Shown here in pieces: positions 8,886 to 18,519 of a stretch of DNA of 52,465 bases. Source of the stretch: an uncultured Mycoplasma sp. (GTDB lineage: Bacteria > Bacillota_I > Bacilli_A > RF39 > UBA660); assembly GCA_946500895.1 (NCBI GenBank), contig CAMMXG010000008.1, positions 1 to 52,465 on the forward strand, written 5' to 3'. Position 1 is the first letter of the stretch; the number at the start of each line of letters is the position of its first letter. The notes under the pieces were generated by a model, which had not been told where the DNA came from, did no database searches, and saw only the letters and a list, made by a program, of their open reading frames with translations. The position numbers were made by a program, and so were the translations under genes.

Positions 8886-9689
8886 CTATTTTAAATTACT
8901 AGAATACCAATAATAATTACCTTGATCATCTGCTTTAAAAGTATGTTCATATAAAGCACCATATTCTTGTACAAATTCGGCATCAATTTCTAAATTTTCA
9001 TTATCTTCAAGTTCTGAAGAACAAGCACTAATTTCATCATCAAAATTATTTGAAGAGTAACACTTGTTACCAGAAACTTTTAAGTAATAATCAGAAATAA
9101 CAATATCACCATTCATTTTTTCTATTGCGCTATTCATTAAACGATATACTGTAGCTTCTGGAGTTAAAGACTGTACAAAAGTTTCAGCCTCTCCACAATA
9201 ATAATTATCTCCATCTAAATAACATGCTATATTGGTATTAATGTAAAATTCTTCATCACTTGGTAAATCCTGTCCATAAACTTTATTATAGATACTATTT
9301 AAATCATTCTTGGAAATAACTTCATAATTACAGAAGTCTTCCCCTTCACTAGCAACAAGTCTAGTCCCCTCACCTATTTCACAAATTGAGATATCATTAT
9401 CATTAGTTGTTGTAACATCATGAGTTTCACTTATTTTTTGATCATCATTTAATTCATAATAAGCAATACACATTTTATTACCATTAGAAATAGAATCATA
9501 GGTAACTTCTTCACCAGTATATTGATTTAAACCACCACAATGATTTACATCAACTTCCCCTAAATAAGAATAAAGGGTAGTTACTTCATCACTATTTAGA
9601 TCTAAATGTTTATCACCCAATAATATAACTAATAGAACTACTACTACAACAATGATAATACCTACTACAAATACTACCTTTTTCTTCAT
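8886..9689 (-). CDS. membrane-anchored extracytoplasmic hypothetical protein
   Basis: N-terminal TM (VVFVVGIIIVVVVVLLVILL), Cys-containing exterior; overlaps the start/stop of the upstream HTH gene. Confidence 0.6.
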   Translation of the reverse strand: MKKKVVFVVGIIIVVVVVLLVILLGDKHLDLNSDEVTTLYSYLGEVDVNHCGGLNQYTGEEVTYDSISNGNKMCIAYYELNDDQKISETHDVTTTNDNDISICEIGEGTRLVASEGEDFCNYEVISKNDLNSIYNKVYGQDLPSDEEFYINTNIACYLDGDNYYCGEAETFVQSLTPEATVYRLMNSAIEKMNGDIVISDYYLKVSGNKCYSSNNFDDEISACSSELEDNENLEIDAEFVQEYGALYEHTFKADDQGNYYWYSSNLK

Positions 9690-10465
9690 TAGACTTTTCT
9701 CGTTTCTATCTCCGCAATTTTTTCAAGAACTTCAGCTGCATTTGCCTCCGTCATTTGATCATATCCAAGTTCTCTTAAAGCTTGAATTTTTATTGTATTA
9801 AGTTGCTGAGTTCTACTTAATTTTTCTTCATTTTTTTGCTCTATTTCTTGAACAAAACGTTTATGACTTTCTTTTAATTTACTTCTACTTGCTCCCCCAT
9901 TGTTATATAAAGTTAAAGCAGAATATAAAATACCTTCAAAAATAAATTGTTTATCTTCATTAAAAGCATACTCATCTGGACTAATAAATCCTGTCGTTTT
10001 AGACATATAACCAAGTATATACTTAATCTCTGGAACATTATCAATAGATTGCAACATATGATATAAATAACTTACAACATGAAAGTTTTCATCTTTCTTA
10101 TTCTCATCTAAAAGTTTTTCTTTTAAAAGATAATTAATATCAGCAAGTAAAGTTTGACTTTCTTTGTCTAACCCCTTCATATCGAAATAATTATCCATAT
10201 CACTTGTATTTTTAACACCTTGATTAAGTCTATTTTCCACAGCCATTAAATAATCAGTTGTAATTTTAATGCCTTTAATTCCATCTTCACTACCATCTTC
10301 AATATCAAGTAATTTAAGCAATAAGATCTTCTTCTCTTTAGGCCATTTATTTAAATCATCTAACTCTAAATAATTATAAACCATTTGTCTTGAAACATTT
10401 AAATATTTAGCAAGTCTTACTTTAGAAATACCTAATTCCTGTAATAATTCATTTAAACTATTCAT
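9689..10465 (-). CDS. HTH transcriptional regulator
   Basis: LGISKVRLAKYLNVSRQMVYNYLE N-terminal HTH. Confidence 0.7.
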   Translation of the reverse strand: MNSLNELLQELGISKVRLAKYLNVSRQMVYNYLELDDLNKWPKEKKILLLKLLDIEDGSEDGIKGIKITTDYLMAVENRLNQGVKNTSDMDNYFDMKGLDKESQTLLADINYLLKEKLLDENKKDENFHVVSYLYHMLQSIDNVPEIKYILGYMSKTTGFISPDEYAFNEDKQFIFEGILYSALTLYNNGGASRSKLKESHKRFVQEIEQKNEEKLSRTQQLNTIKIQALRELGYDQMTEANAAEVLEKIAEIETRKV

Positions 10466-10502
10466 AACAATTCTCCTTTTTACTTTACACTCTAATTATA
10501 AA

Positions 10503-10528
10503 TTACTTAACACTTATCTGTCAAGTAA
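10503..10528. promoter_or_regulatory. imperfect palindrome overlapping the -35 of the HTH gene
   Basis: Minus strand TTACTTGACA gataag TGTTAAGTAA; TTGACA-18-TATAAT promoter. Confidence 0.55.
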
Positions 10529-10540
10529 ATGTTGAGAATA

Positions 10541-11644
10541 TTAAGATAAATACCAAAGCTTTTCACCATTTTTATAAACATCTTTAATAAATCCACAGCC
10601 TAAGCATTCATCACCATCATAAAATACACAAGCTTGTCCTGGGGTCACACTTTTTGCCAAGCTCGGATAACGAAGTTTAATTTCCGTATCTGTAATACTT
10701 TCTATCTCAACAGGGATATCTTCACCCCGGTAACGAAACTTAGCTTTTAATTTCTTTGGTAATTCGCCTAAAAGATTGATATTGTCTATTGTACAAGCAT
10801 CGCTATATAAGTAATCACTATCCCCAAAGGCTACATATAAAATGTTCTTTTCGACATTTTTACCACATACATAATGACGCTCTTCATCGCCACTTAACCC
10901 CACATTTCTTCTTTGTCCAATTGTATAATTCATAAGTCCGGTATGTCTACCAATTACTTTGCCGGTTTCAACATCAACAATATCACCAGGATTTGGTTTT
11001 AAATAATTTTTTATAAACTCTTGATAATGACGTTCTCCAATAAAGCAAATACCAGTAGAATCTTTCTTTTTAGCAACATTTAAACCAATATCCTCAGCAA
11101 TTTCTCTTACTTCCGGTTTAGTATATTCTCCAAGAGGAAATAAGACATTTTCTAATTGTTCTTTGGTAATATCTGCTAAAAAATAAGTTTGATCTTTATT
11201 TAAATCTTTTGCTTTATATAACCTGCCATCTATTACTTTGGCATAATGTCCAGTTGCTATATAATCAGCACCAAGTTTTACTGCTTCTTTTTTAAACAAA
11301 TCAAATTTAATAAATTTATTACATAACATATCTGGATTAGGCGTTCTCCCCTTTTTTAATTCCTCTAAAAAATAAGTAAATACATAATCCCAATATTCCT
11401 TAATAAAATCTACACGGTGTAGTGGAATTCCCAATATATCACAAGCAACTTTGGCATCGTTATAATCTTGTTCTTGAGGACAAATATTCTCCCCTAATGT
11501 TGGATTACCTAAATAATCATTATTTAATGTAGCATCCCAATTACGCATGAAAAGTCCTTCAACTTGATATCCATCCTGTTTTAAAAGATAGGCAGCAACA
11601 GCTGAATCAACTCCACCACTAATTCCCACAATAACTTTTTTCAT
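10541..11644 (-). CDS. mnmA: tRNA 2-thiouridylase
   Basis: GISGGVDSAVAAYLLKQDGYQVEGLFMRNWD; CNKFIKF; TGHYAK. Confidence 0.95.
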   Translation of the reverse strand: MKKVIVGISGGVDSAVAAYLLKQDGYQVEGLFMRNWDATLNNDYLGNPTLGENICPQEQDYNDAKVACDILGIPLHRVDFIKEYWDYVFTYFLEELKKGRTPNPDMLCNKFIKFDLFKKEAVKLGADYIATGHYAKVIDGRLYKAKDLNKDQTYFLADITKEQLENVLFPLGEYTKPEVREIAEDIGLNVAKKKDSTGICFIGERHYQEFIKNYLKPNPGDIVDVETGKVIGRHTGLMNYTIGQRRNVGLSGDEERHYVCGKNVEKNILYVAFGDSDYLYSDACTIDNINLLGELPKKLKAKFRYRGEDIPVEIESITDTEIKLRYPSLAKSVTPGQACVFYDGDECLGCGFIKDVYKNGEKLWYLS

Positions 11645-11689
11645 ATTACATCACATCTATATTATATCACGAAGAAACTCTCTAGTAAA

Positions 11690-12286
11690 TCAAAGGATAT
11701 TAGTTAATTTTAATAAAATCCCACTTCCCACAAAATATAAAAAAATATCATATAAGATAATACAAATACAACATATAATGATTTCTAAATACTTTTTCTT
11801 AAAAGAAATTTGCATCACTTGCTGTCCATGATCTTCTTTATTAAAAAATTTATTTTTAACAATAAAATAAACTTTTTTAAAAATAACAAATAAACAAACA
11901 AGAAAAAAGAATTTAATAACAATATTATAAAGTATTCCAAAAATGAAACCAGAAACCCCAAAAGCATTCATAAATACAAAAGAAGAATAACTAATACAAG
12001 CTATCTCAAAGATAAAATAAAGTAAAAATAATACAATTCCAATCATTGAAAAAGAAGTGCTTATTAAAAAAAGTAACACAAAAATATGAATCATAATAAA
12101 ATTAATATGATTATTTTGTAAACTGACATTGATATCTTGAATTTGTTCCATAAAAACAGAGCTGTCTACTTTTAAATAAAATAGAAAACCCATCAAAACC
12201 CCTAAAAACAATATAAAAAGCAAAAATTTTAACTGTCTTTTATTAAATTTAATGCCTGTCCCTAAAAATTTCATCATATCCACCAT
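11690..12286 (-). CDS. multi-pass membrane protein, possibly SpoIIM-like
   Basis: ~5 TM segments, stage II sporulation M-like layout; weak recognition only. Confidence 0.4.
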   Translation of the reverse strand: MVDMMKFLGTGIKFNKRQLKFLLFILFLGVLMGFLFYLKVDSSVFMEQIQDINVSLQNNHINFIMIHIFVLLFLISTSFSMIGIVLFLLYFIFEIACISYSSFVFMNAFGVSGFIFGILYNIVIKFFFLVCLFVIFKKVYFIVKNKFFNKEDHGQQVMQISFKKKYLEIIICCICIILYDIFLYFVGSGILLKLTNIL

Positions 12287-12356
12287 TAAATTATATTGAA
12301 AAAAATCATAAAATATGATAAATTATAAGTGACATTAAAAGAAATGGGGATTTAAT

Positions 12357-12455
12357 ATGAGTAAAAGAGCAAGAAAAATTTTTGCCTGGTGTATGTTAAT
12401 AGCAATGATTGCTTCTGTTGCAGCAACAGTTATTTCATATGCTATTTATAGTTAA
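12357..12455 (+). CDS. unannotated 32-aa single-TM small protein
   Basis: MSKRARKIFAWCMLIAMIASVAATVISYAIYS with GGGG SD-like motif. Confidence 0.55.
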   Translation: MSKRARKIFAWCMLIAMIASVAATVISYAIYS

Positions 12456-12460
12456 ATAAG

Positions 12461-12544
12461 GTAGTTCTGAAATTTTTTAAATAATAACTAAATTTTTCGA
12501 TATTTTATATTTTTATAGGAGTGTAGGTTTCATTTCAGAACTAC
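12461..12544 (+). repeat. 13-bp perfect inverted repeat with alternative terminator hairpin
   Basis: GTAGTTCTGAAAT ... ATTTCAGAACTAC; alternative GTGTAG...CTACAC followed by TTTTATTTT. Confidence 0.5.
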
Positions 12545-12585
12545 ACTTTTATTTTAATATGAACATATAAAAAAGGCAAGAAAAA

Positions 12586-12610
12586 GCGTTCGACAAAATT
12601 CGACGCTTAT
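12586..12610 (-). terminator. intrinsic terminator of ddl
   Basis: AGCGTCGAATTTTGTCGAACGCTTTTTC on minus strand. Confidence 0.55.
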
Positions 12611-13644
12611 TTCTTTATATTTTCGACAATCAAAGTATCTAATAAATCACTATAACCAACCCCTGTAGCTTCCCACAATTTAGGATACATACTAATTTCG
12701 GTGAACCCAGGAATAGTATTAATTTCATTTAAAATAACTTGATGATCACTCGTCAAAAAGAAATCAATCCTACTATAACCATGTAAATTTAATATTTGAA
12801 AAGCTTTTACTGCAATTTCTCTAATTCGGAATGAATCCTCTTCACTAATATCGGCCGGAATAACTGTTTTACTTTCACTATTTTTATATTTAGCATCAAA
12901 GCTATAAAACTCATCACTAGCAAGTACTTCCCCAACAACAGAAGCTTCCACTTTTCCATCTCGTTCTAAAATAGCACATTCAACTTCTCTTCCTACTACC
13001 ATTTCTTCTACTAAAATACGTTCATCTATTTCTAAAGCTTCCTTAATTGCTTTTTCTAATTCTTTAAAATCATTTGCTTTACCAACACCAATTGAAGAAC
13101 CACTATTCGCTGGCTTAACAAACATTGGGAAAGAAAGTTTATCTAGAATATGCTTTAACACCTCATCAAAAGAGCAGGAATCTCCATTATAAATATATGT
13201 ATTGTTATATTTCATAAAAGATTGATATTTAGAAGTTTTTATATGATTTAATTCTAAAATATCTTTCGTATAAATTTTATCCATAGTAATCATACTAGGA
13301 GCTGGCTTATTTCCCACATAAGGAATATGCAAAAATTCCAAAATACTTGCCAAAATTCCATCTTCTCCATTTTTACCATGAATCATAATAAAAACACAAT
13401 CAAAATCTTTAAAAACTAAAAATGGATCGTATATTTTTTCTAAAGATGTAGGTAAAATTCCTATTTCCATTGGCTCAATATTATTTACATCTTCTCGCCA
13501 AATATAAAACTCATCTTTCCTATCTAAATAAATAGGTGTAATATCGTATTTCTTTTTATCTAAATTTTTAATAACTGCACATGCTGATACAACTGACACT
13601 TCATGTTCATTACTTGATCCTCCAAATAAAACTGCTAATTTCAT
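12607..13644 (-). CDS. ddl: D-alanine--D-alanine ligase
   Basis: LFGGSSNEHEVSVVSA; HGKNGEDG; FVKPANSGSSIGV; NEINTIPGFTEISMYP. Confidence 0.95.
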   Translation of the reverse strand: MKLAVLFGGSSNEHEVSVVSACAVIKNLDKKKYDITPIYLDRKDEFYIWREDVNNIEPMEIGILPTSLEKIYDPFLVFKDFDCVFIMIHGKNGEDGILASILEFLHIPYVGNKPAPSMITMDKIYTKDILELNHIKTSKYQSFMKYNNTYIYNGDSCSFDEVLKHILDKLSFPMFVKPANSGSSIGVGKANDFKELEKAIKEALEIDERILVEEMVVGREVECAILERDGKVEASVVGEVLASDEFYSFDAKYKNSESKTVIPADISEEDSFRIREIAVKAFQILNLHGYSRIDFFLTSDHQVILNEINTIPGFTEISMYPKLWEATGVGYSDLLDTLIVENIKK

Positions 13645-13653
13645 TATAACCTC

Positions 13654-14715
13654 CTATTTAATGTTATGCCGAATCTTTTCCAAAAATGGCCTAAAAGCAC
13701 TAGGAATAGCATAATTTTTTTCTAATTCGTTTATAGTTACCCAATGATAAGCATCAATTAAATTAGTTACTTCTATTTCAAAAGCTTGCATATACCATAT
13801 TTGATGTGTAAAAATATGCTTATAAGAAATACTTTTTTTAATACATTCCCAAGAAATATGTTCATTTTCTAAATATCTTTTTACATCATTTAATTCCATC
13901 TTTTCCCCAATATTAGGAAATTCCCATAAATTTTTAAGTAATCCCTCACCATTTCTTTTTCTAATTGCATACATATTATCAAAAGAAAATAAAAATACTA
14001 TATAAAACATTTCTTTTTTAAGTTTCTTCTCTAATTTTATAGGAAATTTATTCCAACTTTTATGTTTACAAGAAAGACAAATAGAATTTAAAGGACAAAA
14101 ATTACATTTAGGTTCTCCATTTGGAAGACAAATTACCTCTCCAAGTTCCATCAAAGCTTCATTAAAATCACCAGCCTCAAGTGGTATAATTTGTTCAATT
14201 TCTTTTCTTATTTCTTTTTTAGTTTGATTTAAATCAATATTTCGTTTATCCTCTTTTAATCTCGTATAAACTCTTAAAACATTTCCATCTATCGTAGGAG
14301 TTGCCTCATGAAAGCAAATAGAGGCTATCGCTGAAGCAGTATATTCACCTATTCCTGGAAGCTTAATAATTTCCTCATAAGAGTTCGGAAAAATACCCTG
14401 GCATTCACTCATAATCATTTGAGCTGCTTTCTTAAGATTTCTAGCTCGATTATAATATCCAAGACCCTCCCATAATTTTAATAACTCATCTTCATCTATA
14501 TTTGCTAAAGTATTGATATCCGGGATTCTTTTCATAAATCTCTCATAATAAGGTATAACTGCTTCAATTCTAGTTTGTTGAAGCATAATCTCTGAAATCC
14601 ATACATGATAAGGATTATTATCTTTCCTCCATGGTAATATTCTTTTATTCTTTTGATACCAAGCAAGTAAAGAAGTATTAATTTGCTTCTTGAATTCCAC
14701 AAACAATCTCCTCAA
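13654..14715 (-). CDS. mutY: A/G-specific adenine glycosylase
   Basis: LPWRKDNNPYHVWISEIMLQQTR, LPGIGEYTASAI, CX6CX2CX5C FeS motif. Confidence 0.95.
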   Translation of the reverse strand: MRRLFVEFKKQINTSLLAWYQKNKRILPWRKDNNPYHVWISEIMLQQTRIEAVIPYYERFMKRIPDINTLANIDEDELLKLWEGLGYYNRARNLKKAAQMIMSECQGIFPNSYEEIIKLPGIGEYTASAIASICFHEATPTIDGNVLRVYTRLKEDKRNIDLNQTKKEIRKEIEQIIPLEAGDFNEALMELGEVICLPNGEPKCNFCPLNSICLSCKHKSWNKFPIKLEKKLKKEMFYIVFLFSFDNMYAIRKRNGEGLLKNLWEFPNIGEKMELNDVKRYLENEHISWECIKKSISYKHIFTHQIWYMQAFEIEVTNLIDAYHWVTINELEKNYAIPSAFRPFLEKIRHNIK

Positions 14716-16039
14716 AATTCATCGCATGACTTGCTTTTACTAAAACAATATCATTAGTTTCTAAAAAATTTTTCAAAAATTTAATAGCTTCTTCATTCGT
14801 ATTAAAATGAAAACTTTCGTTCTTATCAAATCCATTGGTTATTGCTTCTTCATTAATAAACTGAGCAAGATTTCCAATCGTAACTAAAACATCAACTTGT
14901 TCTTTGGCTACTAGAGAACCAATTTTTCGATGTATCTCTTCTCCATAATCACCTAATTCAAAAATATCACCTAAAACTGCTATTTTACGCCCCTTTAAAT
15001 GCTTCAAAACTTCTAGAGAATAAGCTACAGAATCATAACTGGCATTATAAGCATCATCAATAATCGTATAACCATTTGCCTCTTTAAACTCCATCCGATG
15101 TGATTCTGTTTTTAAATGATTTAAAACATCTTTTACTTGATCATATTCTACTTCAAATAAATCGGCGATAACAAAAGCAACCAAAGAATTATAAATAAAA
15201 GCATCTCCTATAACTGGAATATGGATTTTATGCTGATTAAGTTCATAAGAACTTCCCTTCTCATCATAAGAAATATTTTTAGCTTGATAATCACTTTCCT
15301 CATGAATACCAAAAGTAATAATTGGTGCATATTCCTGTTTCTTCGCCCATTCATGCAACAAATCATTATCATTATTTATAATAACTGGTCCAGATAGTCC
15401 CTCTAATATTTCTAATTTCGCTTTTAAAATATTTTCTCGACTACCAAGATTACCAATATGGCTTGTTCCTACATTAGTAATAATAGCAACATCCGGACGA
15501 GCAATCATACTAAGTTCTTTGATTTCACCGACATGATTCATTCCCATTTCTAAAACAACAATTTCTTCATCTTGATAATTTAAAAGTCTAAGTGACATAC
15601 CAATATTAGCATTTTCATTCTTTATAGATTTTAATACAGAATATTTTGCCTCTAGTGTATCTGCAACAATTCTTTTAGTACTAGTCTTCCCGACACTTCC
15701 TGTAATAGCAATTACAGGAACTTTAATTTCTTCTCTTTTTTTAGAAGCAAGATGCATAATAAACTCTATCGTATCATCAACTAAAATAATATTTTTATGA
15801 GAAAATTTCGTCTTTATTTCCTCTGTTAAATCAACATGCTCCAAAATACAAGTATCAGCTCCATTAAAAAAAGCATCTTTATAAAACAAATTACCATCAA
15901 AAACATCGCCTTTAATTGCTACGTAAGTATCACCAGACTGAATAGTTCTTGTATCTTTAGAGAATCCTTTAAAAGCATATTCTAAATCACCCATAATTAG
16001 TTTGGCATTACTAATTCCTAAAACATCTTTAATTTTCAC
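14678..16039 (-). CDS. murF: UDP-MurNAc-tripeptide--D-Ala-D-Ala ligase
   Basis: TRTIQSGDTYVAIKGDVFDGN, TGSVGKTSTK, DDAYNASYDS; GTG start with AAGGAGGG SD. Confidence 0.93.
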   Translation of the reverse strand: MKIKDVLGISNAKLIMGDLEYAFKGFSKDTRTIQSGDTYVAIKGDVFDGNLFYKDAFFNGADTCILEHVDLTEEIKTKFSHKNIILVDDTIEFIMHLASKKREEIKVPVIAITGSVGKTSTKRIVADTLEAKYSVLKSIKNENANIGMSLRLLNYQDEEIVVLEMGMNHVGEIKELSMIARPDVAIITNVGTSHIGNLGSRENILKAKLEILEGLSGPVIINNDNDLLHEWAKKQEYAPIITFGIHEESDYQAKNISYDEKGSSYELNQHKIHIPVIGDAFIYNSLVAFVIADLFEVEYDQVKDVLNHLKTESHRMEFKEANGYTIIDDAYNASYDSVAYSLEVLKHLKGRKIAVLGDIFELGDYGEEIHRKIGSLVAKEQVDVLVTIGNLAQFINEEAITNGFDKNESFHFNTNEEAIKFLKNFLETNDIVLVKASHAMNFEEIVCGIQEAN

Positions 16040-16054
16040 GATTTATCCCTCCTT

Positions 16055-16114
16055 AAAAAAAATTATACTAAATTGCCCAGGAAAAATCCATAAATTAAGG
16101 CAAATTTAGTATAA
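16055..16114 (-). terminator. intrinsic terminator of lon
   Basis: TTATACTAAATTTGCC...GGCAATTTAGTATAA then TTTTTTTT on minus strand. Confidence 0.7.
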
Positions 16115-16116
16115 CT

Positions 16117-18417
16117 TTACAAAAACAAATCTTCATAAATCTCTTGATAATTCTTTACTAAATGAATATCCAGTTTTCCTTGAATTTCACTTGGTACTTC
16201 TTCTAAATCAAGTTCATTTGCATAAGGAATATAAATGGTAGTTACATCACGATTGAAAGCACCAATGATTTTTTCTTTAATTCCGCCAACTTTAAGAATA
16301 TCTCCATTTAAGGATATTTCTCCGGTAAAAGCAATATTGCTAGATACACTTTTATTTAAAATAAGGCTCAAAATACTTGTTGTAATTGCAACACCTGCGC
16401 TAGGTCCATCTTTCTTAACTGCTGCTTCTAAAAAATGAAGATGAATATCTTTAATATTGAAATAGAAATCTTTTAAATTAAAGTTTTTTTGATGAGATTT
16501 AATATAACTTAAAGCAACTTTTGTCGACTCTTCCATTACTTTGCCAAGCATACCAGTGATTGTAAACTCACCCTTACCCTCAAAAATGCAAGCTTCTATT
16601 GGGATGATATCACCGCCACCAGAAGTAACCGCTAAAGCATTTACTTTACCAGTAAAATCTTCACCTTTATTTTCGAGTATATCATATTTAGGTATACCAA
16701 GATATTCTTTTAAACGAACTTTACTTATTTTTGTTCTTTCTCCTGCTTTACCAAGTAAAACCAATTTTCGAATCAATTTTTCTAAATTTCGATACAAATC
16801 TCTTACACCAGCTTCTTCAGTATAAGCCGAGATTAAATATAATAGCATATCATCACTAATAGAAATGATTTTATTTGTGATTTTATTTTCTAAAAGAATA
16901 CGAGGAATTAAATATTTTTTAGCAATATCTAACTTTTCGTAGTTTGTATAACTAGATAAATAAATAATCTCCAAGCGATCTCTTAAAGCAAGGGGAATAT
17001 CTGCATCATTATTCGCTGTTAAAATAAAGAATACATGCGATAAATCAAACGCTTCTTCAATATAATTATCGATAAATTCACTATTTTGTTCTTTATCTAG
17101 TATATCTAGTAGGACACTTGCCGGATCATCTTTACTATTAATTGTTAATTTATCGATCTCATCAATCAAAAACACTGGATTTTTACTACCGCATTTTTTT
17201 AAGCCTTGGATAATCTTACCAGGATTCGAACCCATGTAAGTTCTTCTATGTCCCATGAGTTCTGATGAGTCATTAAGACCACCCACACTAATCTTATAAA
17301 ATTTACGATTTAGAGCATTTGCGATTTCTTTCGCAATCGTTGTTTTACCAACACCTGGTGGACCTACTAAACAAATAATTGGACTCGTAATATCTTTATT
17401 ATTATTTTTTAAAGCTACATACTCTAAAATTCTTGTTTTGATTGCCTCCAATCCATAATGATGTTCATCTAGTTTTTTCTTTATATCTTCTAAATTATTA
17501 TTCTCAAAAGTTTCTTTATGCCAAGGTAAAGATAAAATCCACTCTAGATAATTTCTTATCATGGCACTTTCAGGTGATAAATCATTCGTGTATTCTAACT
17601 TTTTTATTTCATGCAAAATCTTATCATGAACAGGTTTAGCAAGTTTTAATTTTTCAAGTTCTTCATAATAACCTTGCGTAATATCATCAGAAGCCTCACC
17701 TAGTTCATGTTCAAGTATTTTTACTTTCTCTCTTAAAATAAATTCTTTTTGACTAGCCTCTAAACTATTTTCTAACTCTTTTTCAATTTTTTGATCTAAC
17801 TTTAAAACTTCGATTTCGACCTTTATATCTTTAAGTAAATTTCGAGCTCGATACATTGCATTAATTTCTTCAACATAAGCAAGCTTTTTAATAAAAGGCA
17901 TGGGAATAAAAGAACAAATCGTATCTGTTAACAGTGATAAATCATCAATAACTTTAATGTTATTTAAAATACTATTGGAAATATGACTAGAAGAAGCCAC
18001 ATATTCTTTCATAATTTCATTTAATTTTTTAATAACAGCTTTCTCTTCCACATCATCAAATTTAGGTAACTCGATATTCGTAGTTAGTGCTTCTAAAACA
18101 TCTTCATTTCCCGGATCATTTTGAAAAGAAGTAATCTTAACTCTATGAATACCTTTTAAAGTAATCCGAACATTACCATTTGGAAGTTCTATTCTGCTTT
18201 TTATTTTACAAGCAACCCCAACTTCAGGTAGATCAGCAACCTCAGGTGACTCTTCTACTTGATTATGAGGAGTAATAACTAAAATAAAACGATTATAATC
18301 TTTAACAGCTAATTTAGCTATCTCTTTACTTAGATTATTATTTAAGTCTATCTTAACTTCTTGATTGGGAAGTACGATTAAACCTTTAAGAAGCATTACT
18401 GGTAAAAGAGTATCCAT
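16117..18417 (-). CDS. lon: ATP-dependent Lon protease
   Basis: GPPGVGKTTIAKEIA; KDGPSAGVAITTS catalytic Ser; likely start MDTLLPVMLLKG (SD GGGAGTG); ORF extends to 18438. Confidence 0.93.
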   Translation of the reverse strand: MDTLLPVMLLKGLIVLPNQEVKIDLNNNLSKEIAKLAVKDYNRFILVITPHNQVEESPEVADLPEVGVACKIKSRIELPNGNVRITLKGIHRVKITSFQNDPGNEDVLEALTTNIELPKFDDVEEKAVIKKLNEIMKEYVASSSHISNSILNNIKVIDDLSLLTDTICSFIPMPFIKKLAYVEEINAMYRARNLLKDIKVEIEVLKLDQKIEKELENSLEASQKEFILREKVKILEHELGEASDDITQGYYEELEKLKLAKPVHDKILHEIKKLEYTNDLSPESAMIRNYLEWILSLPWHKETFENNNLEDIKKKLDEHHYGLEAIKTRILEYVALKNNNKDITSPIICLVGPPGVGKTTIAKEIANALNRKFYKISVGGLNDSSELMGHRRTYMGSNPGKIIQGLKKCGSKNPVFLIDEIDKLTINSKDDPASVLLDILDKEQNSEFIDNYIEEAFDLSHVFFILTANNDADIPLALRDRLEIIYLSSYTNYEKLDIAKKYLIPRILLENKITNKIISISDDMLLYLISAYTEEAGVRDLYRNLEKLIRKLVLLGKAGERTKISKVRLKEYLGIPKYDILENKGEDFTGKVNALAVTSGGGDIIPIEACIFEGKGEFTITGMLGKVMEESTKVALSYIKSHQKNFNLKDFYFNIKDIHLHFLEAAVKKDGPSAGVAITTSILSLILNKSVSSNIAFTGEISLNGDILKVGGIKEKIIGAFNRDVTTIYIPYANELDLEEVPSEIQGKLDIHLVKNYQEIYEDLFL

Positions 18418-18519
18418 AAAGTTAATCACTCCCATCAAAAACTTTTCTTATTATTATAAATAGAAATCTTACATTTGTCTACACTATTTACACAAAATAT
18501 TTACCAAAAAATACCAAAT

